From: Phycisphaeraceae bacterium
Lineage (GTDB): Bacteria; Planctomycetota; Phycisphaerae; Phycisphaerales; Phycisphaeraceae
Assembly: GCA_020849625.1 (NCBI GenBank)
Contig: JADLFV010000119.1
Span: 1 to 59,216, forward strand
Length of the DNA: 59,216 bases
Direction of reading: 5' to 3'
This document shows positions 1-8,653 of this stretch, piece after piece. Numbering within the stretch: the stretch's first letter is position 1; every line of letters starts with the position of its first letter. The notes beneath the pieces were generated by a model. The model saw only the letters and a program-made list of their open reading frames with translations, searched no databases and was not told the DNA's origin. A program made the translations under genes and the position numbers.

Positions 1-250
1 CCTATCGCAGTCACCAGCGATGTTCATTCACACTTCACGCACTTCCCCCCCAACCCTTCCGGGGGCGGCCCCGCGGCCGCAGAGCGGGCATCTCCTGCGA
101 TCCATCATCACCCACAGATTGGGCGGAAGAACCTCTTCTTTTAGTAGAAATGGGAGGATACATGAAGATGCTAATGAACAGCTCGTTTTACCATATACTG
201 CTTGTTACCTGCTCTGTAGAAAAGCTTATCGGTCGTCCGATGAGTAGGAC

Positions 251-1324
251 ATGAGCAAGACCACCAAATCGCCCTTGACCCTGGCCAAGACAGCTTACGA
301 AGCCGGGCAGAAGGCGTTACCACGTTACGCCCACAAGTTCAGCCGACGTGATTTCACCTGTGCCCAGTTGTTCGCCATCCTCGCTCTGCGCAAGTTCTTC
401 AAGACTGACTATCGTGGCATCATTCAGTATCTTTGCGAATGGAAAGAATTACGTGATATACTTGAACTGCACGATAAGGTGCCGCACTTCACCACCCCGC
501 AGAAGGCTGCCGCCAAACTGTTTGACGACGCGTTGATCCGCCAGTTGCTGACGCAGACACTGCGCCAGTTTTACCGGCACGGCGAGATTGATGATGACGA
601 CATCGCCTTCGCTCAGCGCATCGACCTGGCGGCGGCGGACTCCACCGGCTTCGCCTCGCAACACTGCTCAGCCTACTTCACGAAACGTCGAAAACAAGGC
701 AAAAATAAGGGTGATGATGAGTCCGTGGCTTATCACTGCTACCCCAAGTTCGCCCTGGTGACGGATTGCGAAAACCACCTGATCCTCAGCACGCTGCCCA
801 CGCAAGGGCCGGCCACTGATGTCGCGGAGTTGTTGCCGCTGATGGATCGGATGTGTCCCAACGTGGTGTTCGACACGCTGCTGGCTGATGCTGGTTACGA
901 CAGCGAGCAGAACCACGTGATGTTGCGCGAGTATCTGGAGATCGAGTCGATCATCCCGCCGCGTCTGGGCCGGCCGACGCATAAACTTCCGACGGGCAAA
1001 TGGCGCTGGCTGATGGCGACGGCGTTCGACGAAGAAACTTACAACCAGCGCTGGCAGGCGGAGACGGTGATGTTCATGCTCAAGGCCCGTCAGGGTGTGG
1101 AGCTGACCGGGCGCAGCGACCGAGCCCGCCGTCGCGAGATGAACCTGATGGCTGTGGTCCACAACCTGATGATCGTTTTATGCCGCGCTGTGGGAGCTTT
1201 TCTACAGGGCACTTGTTACCCTTTTGATTTTTCCGACCGTGGGCATGGCGATTGTTACGCCGTCGATGTCTCCATTTCCCATACCCGGTGGGCAGTACAA
1301 TGCGACCAATGGCACTGGGTTTGA
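251..1324 (+). mobile_element. IS4-type DDE transposase
   Basis: A DDE-fold transposase that would mobilise an insertion sequence. The first catalytic Asp lies in a DSTGF segment near residue 120, a second in LADAGYDS near residue 215. The C-terminal part carries the IS4-family signature Y-(2)R-(3)E-(6)K, seen as YNQRWQAE followed by K. The last 40 or so residues after NLMIVLCR look unlike a transposase and overlap the next gene in another frame, so the true product or the element's right end is probably near position 1190-1220. No terminal inverted repeats or target duplications could be identified by eye. The transposase core looks intact, so the copy may have moved recently. Family assignment is firm; the exact IS subgroup is not. 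Confidence 0.8.
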
Positions 1325-1835
1325 TTTGGTCGATGTCGAACTTGTCAGCATGACCCTGACCGCCGATCCTCTGGGGACGGGTATACCGCTCCCTGAAGTG
1401 GGACGATCGATTGGAGGTGACAGTTTCTTTGATATCACCTACAAAATTGATCTGGGTGACGGTACTTACCAGAACGACAGCTTTTTTGATGTTTTTACAG
1501 AGCTTCGTATCACGGGCACCTCAGAGAACGGGAATATCCGAGAATTTGATACGGAGATACTTTCGTTGTCTTTAACGGGCACTTCGCCTGTCCAATTGCG
1601 CCTTGTTCAAGGTCCGCACTATGGTCATGTCACCGTATTGAAGATTTCCGAAAACCAAGATGATATTGACAGCTTTTTTGACGTGTTTACCAAAATAAGT
1701 TTGGACGGCGGCCAAACCTGGCATCCAGCCATCGCGCCTCTTCATCTGGATCTTTCAAGTATTGTGCCCGAACCGGCGTCAGTGTCATTGTTGGCTGCGG
1801 GCGGACTGAGTTTGATGCGTCGTCGAGGAAGATAG
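1224..1835 (+). pseudogene. PEP-CTERM surface protein, 5' end lost at the IS junction
   Basis: The open frame ends with a PEP-CTERM sorting signal: VPEPASVSLL, a short hydrophobic stretch and RRRGR. This signal is processed by exosortase in planctomycetes and other Gram-negatives. The first possible start is a TTG at 1224, and the frame stays open upstream into transposase DNA. There is no signal peptide, which every exported PEP-CTERM protein needs. An SFFD(V/I) segment recurs three times, so the mature part looks like a small beta-rich repeat protein. The simplest reading is that the IS4-type element inserted into the 5' end and left a truncated, non-exported remnant. No function for the intact protein is apparent. 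Confidence 0.65.
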
Positions 1836-2305
1836 AATGTCCCGATAGTGTCTGAGTACAATAACGGTATCCGACACGAACGCCGGGAACTTAAGCTGTA
1901 ACTCTGCGCCCTGGCGCGCGTTATGACGATTGGCGCAAAGCGCAGCCTGCCGCGATGATTCATGCACGAGTTCATCCACCAACGGCTATGTGTTCACCTC
2001 GTTACCGAATGATAGATACACCAGCACCCGCTGCGCTATCTGAAATTCCTCAGCGGCCTTGAGGTTCCGCAGTGCTCTTGCCGACGGTTCGCAGATTTCG
2101 TTGGACGCTAACGCCCGCGATCTCTCACGAGTCCAACGGCGCAATTCGACCTTCCCATTCATCGTGCTGTCAAGATCGCCTCATTTCACCTGTAAAACAA
2201 GCATCATTAGTGTGATAGTTGACACTCCCTGCGCAACAGATGGTGACGCGGTCCGGTGACTCGATCTTAATGCATGCATAAACTCGCTCTGGACACGGAA
2301 ATCCC
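1836..2305. other. intergenic stretch, no gene seen
   Basis: No convincing coding frame, RNA gene or clear terminator was seen in these 470 bases. Short open frames on both strands lack plausible ribosome binding sites and recognisable protein sequence. The stretch separates the IS-disrupted PEP-CTERM remnant from the convergent methyl-transfer operon. Confidence 0.4.
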
Positions 2306-2689
2306 TCACAGTTGCGATTCAATTTTTTCAACCTTCACGACCAAGACTGCCCGGGCCCAGGGGAACGCGGCTCTGACGGTCGCGATCTCCGGACCATCGA
2401 TTTGCACCTCGGCACGACCGAGAATTGCGCAACCTTTACCCGGGCCATAGGCACCTTGCACTTGACGCGTACCGCAAAGTAACTCCACGCGGGGATCACA
2501 CTTGAGATTGGCTTCAGTCTTGCGCATTCCGCCGACGGGCACCAACAATGTGTCCTCTCGGATTCCGAGCGCCCGAACATAGTCGCCCCATGTGGCTACA
2601 ACGTGTGGACCATCCAACCCGGTCGTGGCAATGGCGATCCACTTTGACTGTTCCAAAACTTCTCTACAGATGCATTCAATCTTCACCAT
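2306..2689 (-). CDS. PNPOx-fold flavin-binding family protein
   Basis: A 127-residue protein of the pyridoxamine 5'-phosphate oxidase-like split-barrel family, which usually binds FMN. The start of the fold is visible as WIAIATTGLDGPHVVATW, followed by LLVPVGGMRKTEANL and a strand containing GKGCAILGRAEV. A GGGA element lies shortly before the ATG. It is the last gene in the minus-strand methyl-transfer cluster, about 100 bases after the UroD-type gene, so cotranscription is plausible but not certain. A redox or flavin role supporting corrinoid chemistry is only a guess. Family confident, substrate unknown. Confidence 0.7.
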   Translation of the reverse strand: MVKIECICREVLEQSKWIAIATTGLDGPHVVATWGDYVRALGIREDTLLVPVGGMRKTEANLKCDPRVELLCGTRQVQGAYGPGKGCAILGRAEVQIDGPEIATVRAAFPWARAVLVVKVEKIESQL

Positions 2690-2793
2690 TTGTCATTCCC
2701 GCGAAGCTTACGGTCGCGCGTGCCGCGCGCCATCTCGGTCTGCATATCTTCACACTCTTACGCACGCAGGACTGCAAACGCCAATGTGCGCGC

Positions 2794-3903
2794 TTACTTC
2801 TGCACTTCTCTTACAAATGCCTCAGCTTCAGCCACCGAATCAAACGGTTTCAGCACGTGAATCCACAATCCATGCTGACCAAGCGCATGCAGTACCGTCA
2901 ATGCGTCCGCAGCATCAGCGGCGCGTATCTGGACGCATTTGCCCGCTTGCCGTATCCGCGTGTAGACATCGAGCCAGTCTACTGCCCGACTATAGCCGTC
3001 GCCATAGACCCATTGTATCGCGTCGAGTTGCGGACACTCCAGTAGCAGGTCGAGATGCCTCAGGGCTTGTTCCCCATCGAGGTGAAACATGCAGCGTTCG
3101 AGTGGTTGCATTTCAAGCAGGATCTCTGGCCAGATGAACTCGCGTGCGATTTCGGGTGACACCATGCCCCAGAAATCACAGCTGAGGGTATTGGCCGGTC
3201 CATCGTAATAGAACGGGCACCATGAAGCCGAGCCAAAGCCTGCGCTGGCCAGCGGACTGTAGCTACGCACGAACGCGTCCCTGAAGATCTGCGCCACCCG
3301 ACGACCCGCCTGATGCACCAGTGCCGGTTGATCGATAAAATCCATGCACAGCTGCTGTGGGCCACGCAGGCTGGCCAGGATGTCATAGGTTCCATACCAG
3401 TTGGCGATGCCGACCACGAATCGCCCCTCGCAGCGCTCGATAGCAAGGTGAATCCGTCGTTCGACTGATCGCCAATACGGGTTGTCAAAGTCAGCCGCGC
3501 TATGGATTAAGGGCTGCCAATCTTTAAGCTGCGGCACGACCGAGATCATCGCGGAAGTATTGTGATTGCCGAGTTCCAACCCATGCCCCAATAACGTCGC
3601 ACTGATTTCGGCCTCAATATTGGGCTGGAAGATCGGAAAGCTGTCTCCGACAAAGTCCGTGCATTCCATTCGCGCGATGGCTGATTCAACCATGTACTCG
3701 ACATCGAACCAGCACTCCCGCAAGGTCTCGTACGTACGTTGGGGCCCATAATACGGCCGTGTTTGGGTGACAGTCAGGGTGACTGGCGGACGATCAATGA
3801 TTTCGCCGTGCCACCAGGCGTCGAAGCGAGCGACCGTCTCGAAGAAATCCGGTTTAAACTTCATCAACGGAAAAGTCGTGGGCATCATGCACACTGCCAT
3901 CAT
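2794..3903 (-). CDS. UroD-family (MtaA/CmuA-like) methyltransferase
   Basis: A uroporphyrinogen decarboxylase-fold protein of the branch that moves methyl groups to or from corrinoid proteins instead of decarboxylating porphyrins. The TIM-barrel family pattern is visible (FDAWWHGEIIDRPPV near the N-terminus, FHLDGEQALRHLDLLLECP near residue 290, then DAIQWVYGDG). It follows the DUF1638 gene by only a few bases and shares an operon with a second UroD protein and a corrinoid protein. The start is uncertain: ATG at 3903 has GAGGTG about ten bases upstream, while ATG at 3864 (MKFKPDFF) fits the usual family N-terminus better. Expected role: one of the two methyltransferases flanking the corrinoid carrier. 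The methyl donor cannot be read from sequence. Confidence 0.75.
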   Translation of the reverse strand: MMAVCMMPTTFPLMKFKPDFFETVARFDAWWHGEIIDRPPVTLTVTQTRPYYGPQRTYETLRECWFDVEYMVESAIARMECTDFVGDSFPIFQPNIEAEISATLLGHGLELGNHNTSAMISVVPQLKDWQPLIHSAADFDNPYWRSVERRIHLAIERCEGRFVVGIANWYGTYDILASLRGPQQLCMDFIDQPALVHQAGRRVAQIFRDAFVRSYSPLASAGFGSASWCPFYYDGPANTLSCDFWGMVSPEIAREFIWPEILLEMQPLERCMFHLDGEQALRHLDLLLECPQLDAIQWVYGDGYSRAVDWLDVYTRIRQAGKCVQIRAADAADALTVLHALGQHGLWIHVLKPFDSVAEAEAFVREVQK

Positions 3904-3923
3904 TCCGATCTGCACACCTCGAG

Positions 3924-4661
3924 CTACGCTTCTGCTCGAATCACGTTATCTACATCGGCCAATTGGATTGATTGCCCGGGCTGCAATACGAGAAACTCTT
4001 CATCGGGCCAGTCACCATTCAAGAGATGATGAATCAGTCGCAGATCGCCTTGAATTTTGTGATATGTCCAATTCCTGGCGCGCGCGTATTCTTGAGTGAC
4101 TTGATCATAGCCCAAGTCCGTAACTAGCCCCATGTCGATGTAGGCGATGCTGTCGTAGTTCTGCCCCCACGTCCCCACGACCTCCATGATGTATTCGGCA
4201 TTGTCCACGCCGTACTCCGCCACGTAGTCAGCGTAACTTTTGTCCAGACCAAGTTGCCGGGCAGCGCGCTTCTCCATGTCCTCGTCAGTGAACTCTCGCT
4301 CGATCATTCCACTGGACTGATACCGCGTGTTGGGATGATCTTTAAAATAATTCATGAACCGTTGTTTATGTCCAAACAACAGCGTGACGCAATCGTGCGC
4401 GCGTGGCGCGATCAGGGGAATGCCGGTGGCATGCACCCCGATCATCCCTCCGTGACAGAGACCGAATGCAAGCGCCACGGCGTCGTAGCCCTGATCAGCC
4501 TGAGCATCCACCGTCCCCTGCAACGCAACGCACATGGTGGATCGGGCCTGTTCGCTGACTTGCTTGGGCAGCAACTCGACGTCCACAATTGCTCGGCTTT
4601 GAGCAACGCAGTAACACACTTCCCGATAAAGCAACTCGCAAGTAAGCACCTTCAATTTCAT
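3924..4661 (-). CDS. DUF1638 family protein
   Basis: This 245-residue protein resembles DUF1638, a family often found beside corrinoid methyltransferase genes. It starts with MKLKVLTCELLYRE and has conserved-looking GYDAVALAFGLCHGG and PLIAPRAHDCVTLLFG segments, which contain Cys and His residues that could bind metal. The C-terminal half has a WGQNYDSIAYIDMGL segment and ends with a small strand-rich region. It sits between the two UroD-type genes, with 97 bases before it and a few after it, so it is very likely expressed with them. The biochemical role of DUF1638 is not established; a supporting or substrate-processing role in methyl transfer is inference from position. Confidence 0.7.
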   Translation of the reverse strand: MKLKVLTCELLYREVCYCVAQSRAIVDVELLPKQVSEQARSTMCVALQGTVDAQADQGYDAVALAFGLCHGGMIGVHATGIPLIAPRAHDCVTLLFGHKQRFMNYFKDHPNTRYQSSGMIEREFTDEDMEKRAARQLGLDKSYADYVAEYGVDNAEYIMEVVGTWGQNYDSIAYIDMGLVTDLGYDQVTQEYARARNWTYHKIQGDLRLIHHLLNGDWPDEEFLVLQPGQSIQLADVDNVIRAEA

Positions 4662-4758
4662 CTGGTCGCGACTCCGTCTACGGCCCCACGTTACAGAGTT
4701 CTTAAGTTATTTGCGAGACATTTCGTGTGTGCGCTTTGGGCTCCGCCTCCGCACGTGA

Positions 4759-5931
4759 TCAGGTGTCACTGGCGGTGGGTGAACGGACAGGATCCGACGT
4801 TGCAAGGGCGCCAAAAGGCTTGAGATTCACTTGCTTGGCCCACACGTCTCGAGCTGTATGTAGATAGAACATGTAGTTGGACATCGTCACGTCCGGGGGC
4901 ACGCGATGGTCACAAAATGGAATGTAGCCTCCCTCATCCACGATCGGCGCCAGCCGCTGAATTTCCGCTTCGATCCGGTTCTTGCCGCCGGCCAGCAGTT
5001 GCTTGTCGAATCCCCCCATCATCAGCAGGTCTCTGCCATACCGACGCCGCAGGTCGACGGGGTCCTGCCTCCATGTGCCGACTTCCACATGGAACACGCA
5101 GTTGACTCCTGCTTCCAACCAGGGGGCGATCAACTGTTCGATGTTACCTTCCGAATCAACCCAGACGACGTCGCAGCCATGGCGGCGCAACTGCTCCGTA
5201 ATGCGCTGATATTGCGGGACAAGGTACTTACGAAACGTTTCCGGTGACAGCAGTGGCCCTCCGCTGTAACACATGTCCTCCCACATGGCGCAGGCGTCGA
5301 TCTGCGCACCGTTGTCAAATGCGCGTTGATGAACCTCGACAATGCAATCGGTAATGGTGGTCACCACCTCTTCGAACAGCGCCGGATCGTCGTGGACGAG
5401 ATAGGAGATTTGTTCGCATCCCATCCAATCACGGAGCCAGCCATAGAGACTTCCGCCGCTGATCACGCGCGGTCTGGGGTAATCAGAATTCTGCCAGCAG
5501 CGGCGTGCCTCGTCCCAGTCCGGATAGCGGGACGGCGTATCGGGATCAAGTCGAGGCTTGTAGTGTTTTTGCCAACTCGCGCGGTCAACTAGTAGGTGCC
5601 GCTCGGGGTGAAAGGTCGATCCCATGTATTTCTTGCGCAGCACCTGAACGCCATCGGGTTGTTGGACTAACTCATGGTCGCCACGATCTTCAATAACAAG
5701 GTGTTCAAAGGGTGGGCAAAGACCGACGTTGACGTTTGGGCCACCGATGTAGGCGTCCATACCGAAAAACTCGTCGGTTGTGGTTGTGTCGTAACCCCCA
5801 CTGACCCATCCGGGCAGGCCCTGCTGTTTCCATACGTTGATCGTCTCCGCCCAGAAGCCAAGGTCGCAGATCGGCACGCGATCGCGCCACTGGTAGTGCA
5901 TTGTGGCGTTGAAGCGTTGGCGGTCATTCAT
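4759..5931 (-). CDS. UroD-family corrinoid methyltransferase
   Basis: A second UroD-fold methyltransferase of about 390 residues, distinct from its neighbour. Features include WRDRVPICDLGFW near the start, a GSLYGWLRDWMGCEQISYLVHD segment near residue 185, WEDMCYSGGPLLSPETFRKYL near 220, and HVEVGTWRQDPVDLRRRYG. The GG(P/Y)LLSPE type segment is typical of MtaA/MtbA-like enzymes. ATG at 5931 was preferred to the GTG 15 bases upstream because the conserved region starts there. It lies 27 bases after the corrinoid protein gene, so the pair is almost certainly one transcription unit. It probably demethylates or methylates that corrinoid protein; the direction and the final acceptor (tetrahydrofolate or another thiol) are unknown. 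Confidence 0.78.
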   Translation of the reverse strand: MNDRQRFNATMHYQWRDRVPICDLGFWAETINVWKQQGLPGWVSGGYDTTTTDEFFGMDAYIGGPNVNVGLCPPFEHLVIEDRGDHELVQQPDGVQVLRKKYMGSTFHPERHLLVDRASWQKHYKPRLDPDTPSRYPDWDEARRCWQNSDYPRPRVISGGSLYGWLRDWMGCEQISYLVHDDPALFEEVVTTITDCIVEVHQRAFDNGAQIDACAMWEDMCYSGGPLLSPETFRKYLVPQYQRITEQLRRHGCDVVWVDSEGNIEQLIAPWLEAGVNCVFHVEVGTWRQDPVDLRRRYGRDLLMMGGFDKQLLAGGKNRIEAEIQRLAPIVDEGGYIPFCDHRVPPDVTMSNYMFYLHTARDVWAKQVNLKPFGALATSDPVRSPTASDT

Positions 5932-5958
5932 ATCTATTGGTTCCACGTCTACCGATTC

Positions 5959-6591
5959 TCAGGCCGTCACCAACTTCTTAGCCATGTCCACGGCGCTGGC
6001 GGCGTCAGGGGCATAACCGTCGGCTCCGATTTCCTCGGCAAACTGAGCAGTGACCGGCGCGCCGCCGATCAGCACCTTCACACTATCGTAACCAGCGGCT
6101 CTTAATGCCTTGATTGTGGTCTTCATCGCTAACATCGTCGTCGTCAGTAATGCAGATAGTCCGACAATGCTCGCGTTGTGCTCCTTGACAGCTGCGACGA
6201 ATTGATCTGGGGTCACGTTGATACCGAGATCAACTACACGGATGTTAGCACCCTTGAGCAACATGCCCACAAGATTCTTGCCGATATCGTGTAGGTCGCC
6301 CTGGACGGTGCCGAGGATCACCGTGTATTTGGGTGTGATTCCAGCCCTGACCAACAGCGGTTCAAGATGGGACATCGCTTCTTTCATCGCTCTCGCGGCG
6401 ATCAGCATTTCAGGTACAAAAATCTGGTTGGACTTGAATTTCTCGCCGACATTGGCCATGCCGGGAGATAGCCCCTGTTCGACGATCTCCAGCGGCGCCT
6501 TGCCGGCCTTGAGCAGCTCGTCAGTAAGCCGCTTTGCATCAGTCAGGTTGCCCATTTCGACGGCCTCGGTGAGTTGTTGCATCTCGTCCAT
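5959..6591 (-). CDS. corrinoid (B12-binding) methyl carrier protein
   Basis: A MtaC/MtbC/MttC-like carrier. The N-terminal helical cap (about residues 1-85) precedes a Rossmann-like B12 domain with the signature D-x-H-D-x-x-G (GDLHDIGKNLV), where the His replaces the lower cobalamin ligand, then GLSALLTTT and IGGAPVT. At 210 residues it has the normal family length. AGGTAGGAATA before the ATG is a strong ribosome binding site. It is the first gene of the minus-strand operon and faces the AraC-type regulator. It would shuttle a methyl group between the two UroD-type enzymes. No reductive activator (RamA-type) gene is visible in this window. Confidence 0.9.
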   Translation of the reverse strand: MDEMQQLTEAVEMGNLTDAKRLTDELLKAGKAPLEIVEQGLSPGMANVGEKFKSNQIFVPEMLIAARAMKEAMSHLEPLLVRAGITPKYTVILGTVQGDLHDIGKNLVGMLLKGANIRVVDLGINVTPDQFVAAVKEHNASIVGLSALLTTTMLAMKTTIKALRAAGYDSVKVLIGGAPVTAQFAEEIGADGYAPDAASAVDMAKKLVTA

Positions 6592-6738
6592 TATTCCTAC
6601 CTTTCGGATCGCGCGTTGAGAACCTGGTTTCCCGTGGGTCAGCCAACCCCTTTGACTGATTCATCGCATGTGAGGATAGTCGACATCTAGACATATTGAC
6701 AATGCTTCAGCCTTGCCAGAACATACATAATATTGACC
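6592..6738. promoter_or_regulatory. divergent promoter region, corrinoid operon / AraC regulator
   Basis: A 147-base region between divergent genes. It should hold the promoters of both the methyl-transfer operon and the AraC-type regulator and the regulator's own operator. The half near the regulator is AT-rich and holds closely spaced GACA elements around 6680-6702. No convincing -35/-10 pair with correct spacing was found, so only the position supports the call. Confidence 0.4.
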
Positions 6739-7626
6739 ATGATTCCGACAGTATTTGACAAATTTCTGTTCAGCACAGCAGGCATCGCCGCCTACCCACC
6801 AGGGGCGACGTTTGGGCCGAAAGTCCTGTTTGACTTCGAGTTTCTTTGGATTATTACAGGTTCTGCGAGGTGCCGATTTGACGGTCAAGTGTTTGACGCC
6901 CCTACGGATACCGTGTTGCTGGGCCGGCCGGGCATGACACACGAGTATGATTGGGATACGCGTCAGCGAACTCTGCACGCCTTTTTTCACTTCAGCTTTG
7001 ATTACTCCGAGGGAGACTGGATGCCACTGAGCAGTTGGCCGATACTGCGTCCGATGTCAGCAGACGACCTGCTTCGGCCCCTGTTCCGCTACGTGATCGG
7101 ACTGGCCCAGTCGAACGTTCCTAACAAAGAGGTATTACTCGAACCGGCAGTTCTGCTCATGCTGCGAAGTTTCCGGACCGGTTATAGCGCCGTGTTACTC
7201 AGTCCCCATCAAGATCTGCCCGCGGCCGTCCAGATGGCGCTATTCGCGATCCGCGAATCTTTGATTCGGAATCCGGTTCCGCCGATCACGCTGGCCAATC
7301 TGGCAAAAGCGGCACACGTCTCGCCCGAGTATTTGTGTCGGCTGTTCCGGCGTCATCTGCACATGGGGCCGATGCAATGCGCAGGATTCGCACGTCTGGA
7401 ACGCGCTGCCGCGATGCTGATCCGCAGTAATCTGTTGATCAATGAAATTGCTGATGCGGTCGGCTTCGCTTCACCTTACCATTTCTCCAGCAAGTTTCGC
7501 CAAGTCTACGGCGTGCCGCCGCGCGAGTATCGCTGGGCGATGCAGTCAGGCTTCATGATCCAGGGCAATCCGATCATACAGCAGCTGCAACTCCACGCCC
7601 CGCTCACGCCGATCGGCAACCGTTGA
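6739..7626 (+). CDS. AraC-family transcriptional regulator
   Basis: The N-terminal half (about 1-160) looks like a cupin-type sensor domain, with the LGRPGMTHEYDWD and LHAFFHFSF strands seen in AraC proteins. The C-terminal 100 residues hold two helix-turn-helix motifs: ITLANLAKAAHVSPEYLCRL, then INEIADAVGFASPYHFSSKF, ending in the family's YGVPPREYR. ATG at 6739 is preferred; an in-frame TTG lies two codons upstream. The gene is divergent from the corrinoid/UroD operon, so local control of that operon is likely. The inducer is probably the methylated substrate, which would be useful for identifying it. Confidence 0.88.
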   Translation: MIPTVFDKFLFSTAGIAAYPPGATFGPKVLFDFEFLWIITGSARCRFDGQVFDAPTDTVLLGRPGMTHEYDWDTRQRTLHAFFHFSFDYSEGDWMPLSSWPILRPMSADDLLRPLFRYVIGLAQSNVPNKEVLLEPAVLLMLRSFRTGYSAVLLSPHQDLPAAVQMALFAIRESLIRNPVPPITLANLAKAAHVSPEYLCRLFRRHLHMGPMQCAGFARLERAAAMLIRSNLLINEIADAVGFASPYHFSSKFRQVYGVPPREYRWAMQSGFMIQGNPIIQQLQLHAPLTPIGNR

Positions 7627-7701
7627 CTTCGCCGCGCTTACCAGGTTGCTTTATATCGACTGATGTCGGACACGAGTCAATGGAATGCGGACGGCAATCG
7701 A

Positions 7702-8061
7702 TTAATCAAACGCGTAATGCTCAAGGTACGACTTGAGGATAACTGCATGATTGACCGAAGGGGCTTTGGCTGCATAGAGCAACGTCAGCCGCCTACGGCG
7801 ATCGATCTGATCGAGCAAACGATCGATCTCATCATGCCTGTCCTGGAGTTCCCGGCGATACTTGCCGGCAAATGCTTCGAATTTGTCCGGGTCATGATCA
7901 AACCACCGGCGCAGCTCCGGGCTTGGAGACAAGTCCTTCGCCCACAGGTCCAGAGCTACTTGCTTGCGTGTCAGACCACGCGGCCAGAGGCGATCCACCA
8001 GGACTCGTGTCCCGTCGTTTGCTGATGGCTTGTCGTACACACGCTTGAGGGTGATGTGCAT
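7702..8061 (-). CDS. DUF488 family protein (copy 1)
   Basis: A complete 119-residue DUF488 protein, starting MHITLKRVYDKP and carrying the family hallmarks RVLVDRLWPRG, LRRWFDHDP and LLYAAKAPSVNHAVILKSYLE. The family's function is not known; members are common near respiratory and nitrosative-stress genes. The ATG at 8061 lies in frame with an upstream coding remnant with no stop between them, so a fusion cannot be excluded, but the family always starts about here. A second copy, frame-disrupted, is at 10467-10859. It is the last minus-strand gene of the group headed by the Rrf2 regulator. Confidence 0.8.
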   Translation of the reverse strand: MHITLKRVYDKPSANDGTRVLVDRLWPRGLTRKQVALDLWAKDLSPSPELRRWFDHDPDKFEAFAGKYRRELQDRHDEIDRLLDQIDRRRRLTLLYAAKAPSVNHAVILKSYLEHYAFD

Positions 8062-8277
8062 GATTCGGCTCAATTCCAGTTGTTTGATCGCACCCAGGGC
8101 ACACTCCCAGGCGCCTTCGTAGCACAAGCCCCGTATACGGGCATCCTCGAAGGCGTTGATCGCTGCACGGACGCAGGCCTGTCGGATGGCCTCGTGCATG
8201 GGGGGCGTGCGGGCACTAACGCGGGAACGATCCATGCCATTGCCCCGATCTGCACGGGATATGTCTGCACCCAATCG
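8062..8277 (-). pseudogene. frameshifted 3' half of a small conserved-looking protein
   Basis: Reading the frame that leads into the DUF488 gene gives LGADISRADRGNG, then MHEAIRQACVRAAINAFEDA, then IRGLCYEGAWECALGAIKQLEL. This is well-formed helical protein sequence, unlike the random translation further upstream in this frame. The preceding part of the same protein (MAEEIERGTDLHADAH) is in the frame of the next feature. Joining the two needs a shift of one base around 8270-8282. Either the gene is broken by a one-base indel, or the assembly has an error. I do not recognise the family, and no function is assigned. Confidence 0.5.
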
Positions 8278-8653
8278 GATGAGCGTCAGCGTGCAGGTCT
8301 GTGCCGCGCTCGATTTCTTCCGCCATCTCCCGCCAGCGTGGTTCGGCTTCGCAACTACATACGTCGCACCACGTCTCAACGTTGTCGTGCATCGACCGCG
8401 GGCCGCTCGGTTTGGACGTGTCCGACTGTGGCCTGGAATCCGAGTTGACGGATTCAGATTGCTTCGTGGCGGCGGGATTGGGGGGTGATGCAGAGGATTG
8501 GGACTTGCTTGCCGCGCCTCGCTGCTCCGGTGGGACGGCAAACCGAAGGTTGCTCGGCAACACACAGCCCTTCCGCCCCGGCACACACGCGACGTTCAGC
8601 CGCCGGCACCAGTCGCCTCGCTCGTCGAAATGGGGACAGGACCACCCGCTCAT
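8216..8653 (-). CDS. cysteine-rich protein of unknown function, 3' end frameshifted
   Basis: The start codon overlaps the hemerythrin stop (ATGA), so it is translationally coupled. The first 35 residues are Cys-rich (GWSCPHF, DWCRRLNVACVPGRKGCVL) and could bind a metal or Fe-S centre. A Ser/Pro-rich linker of about 50 residues follows, then a second Cys cluster, ETWCDVCSCEAEPRW, and MAEEIERGTDLHADAH. The final 18 or so residues appear out of frame, because the natural continuation lies in the adjacent frame (see the preceding feature). The original protein may have been a fusion of two small modules. Context suggests a role in nitrosative-stress metabolism, but no family is recognised. Confidence 0.55.
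   Translation of the reverse strand: MSGWSCPHFDERGDWCRRLNVACVPGRKGCVLPSNLRFAVPPEQRGAASKSQSSASPPNPAATKQSESVNSDSRPQSDTSKPSGPRSMHDNVETWCDVCSCEAEPRWREMAEEIERGTDLHADAHPIGCRHIPCRSGQWHGSFPR

Noticed and set aside
668..1162. 164-residue open frame on the minus strand
   Set aside because: Lies opposite the transposase core; no family resemblance.
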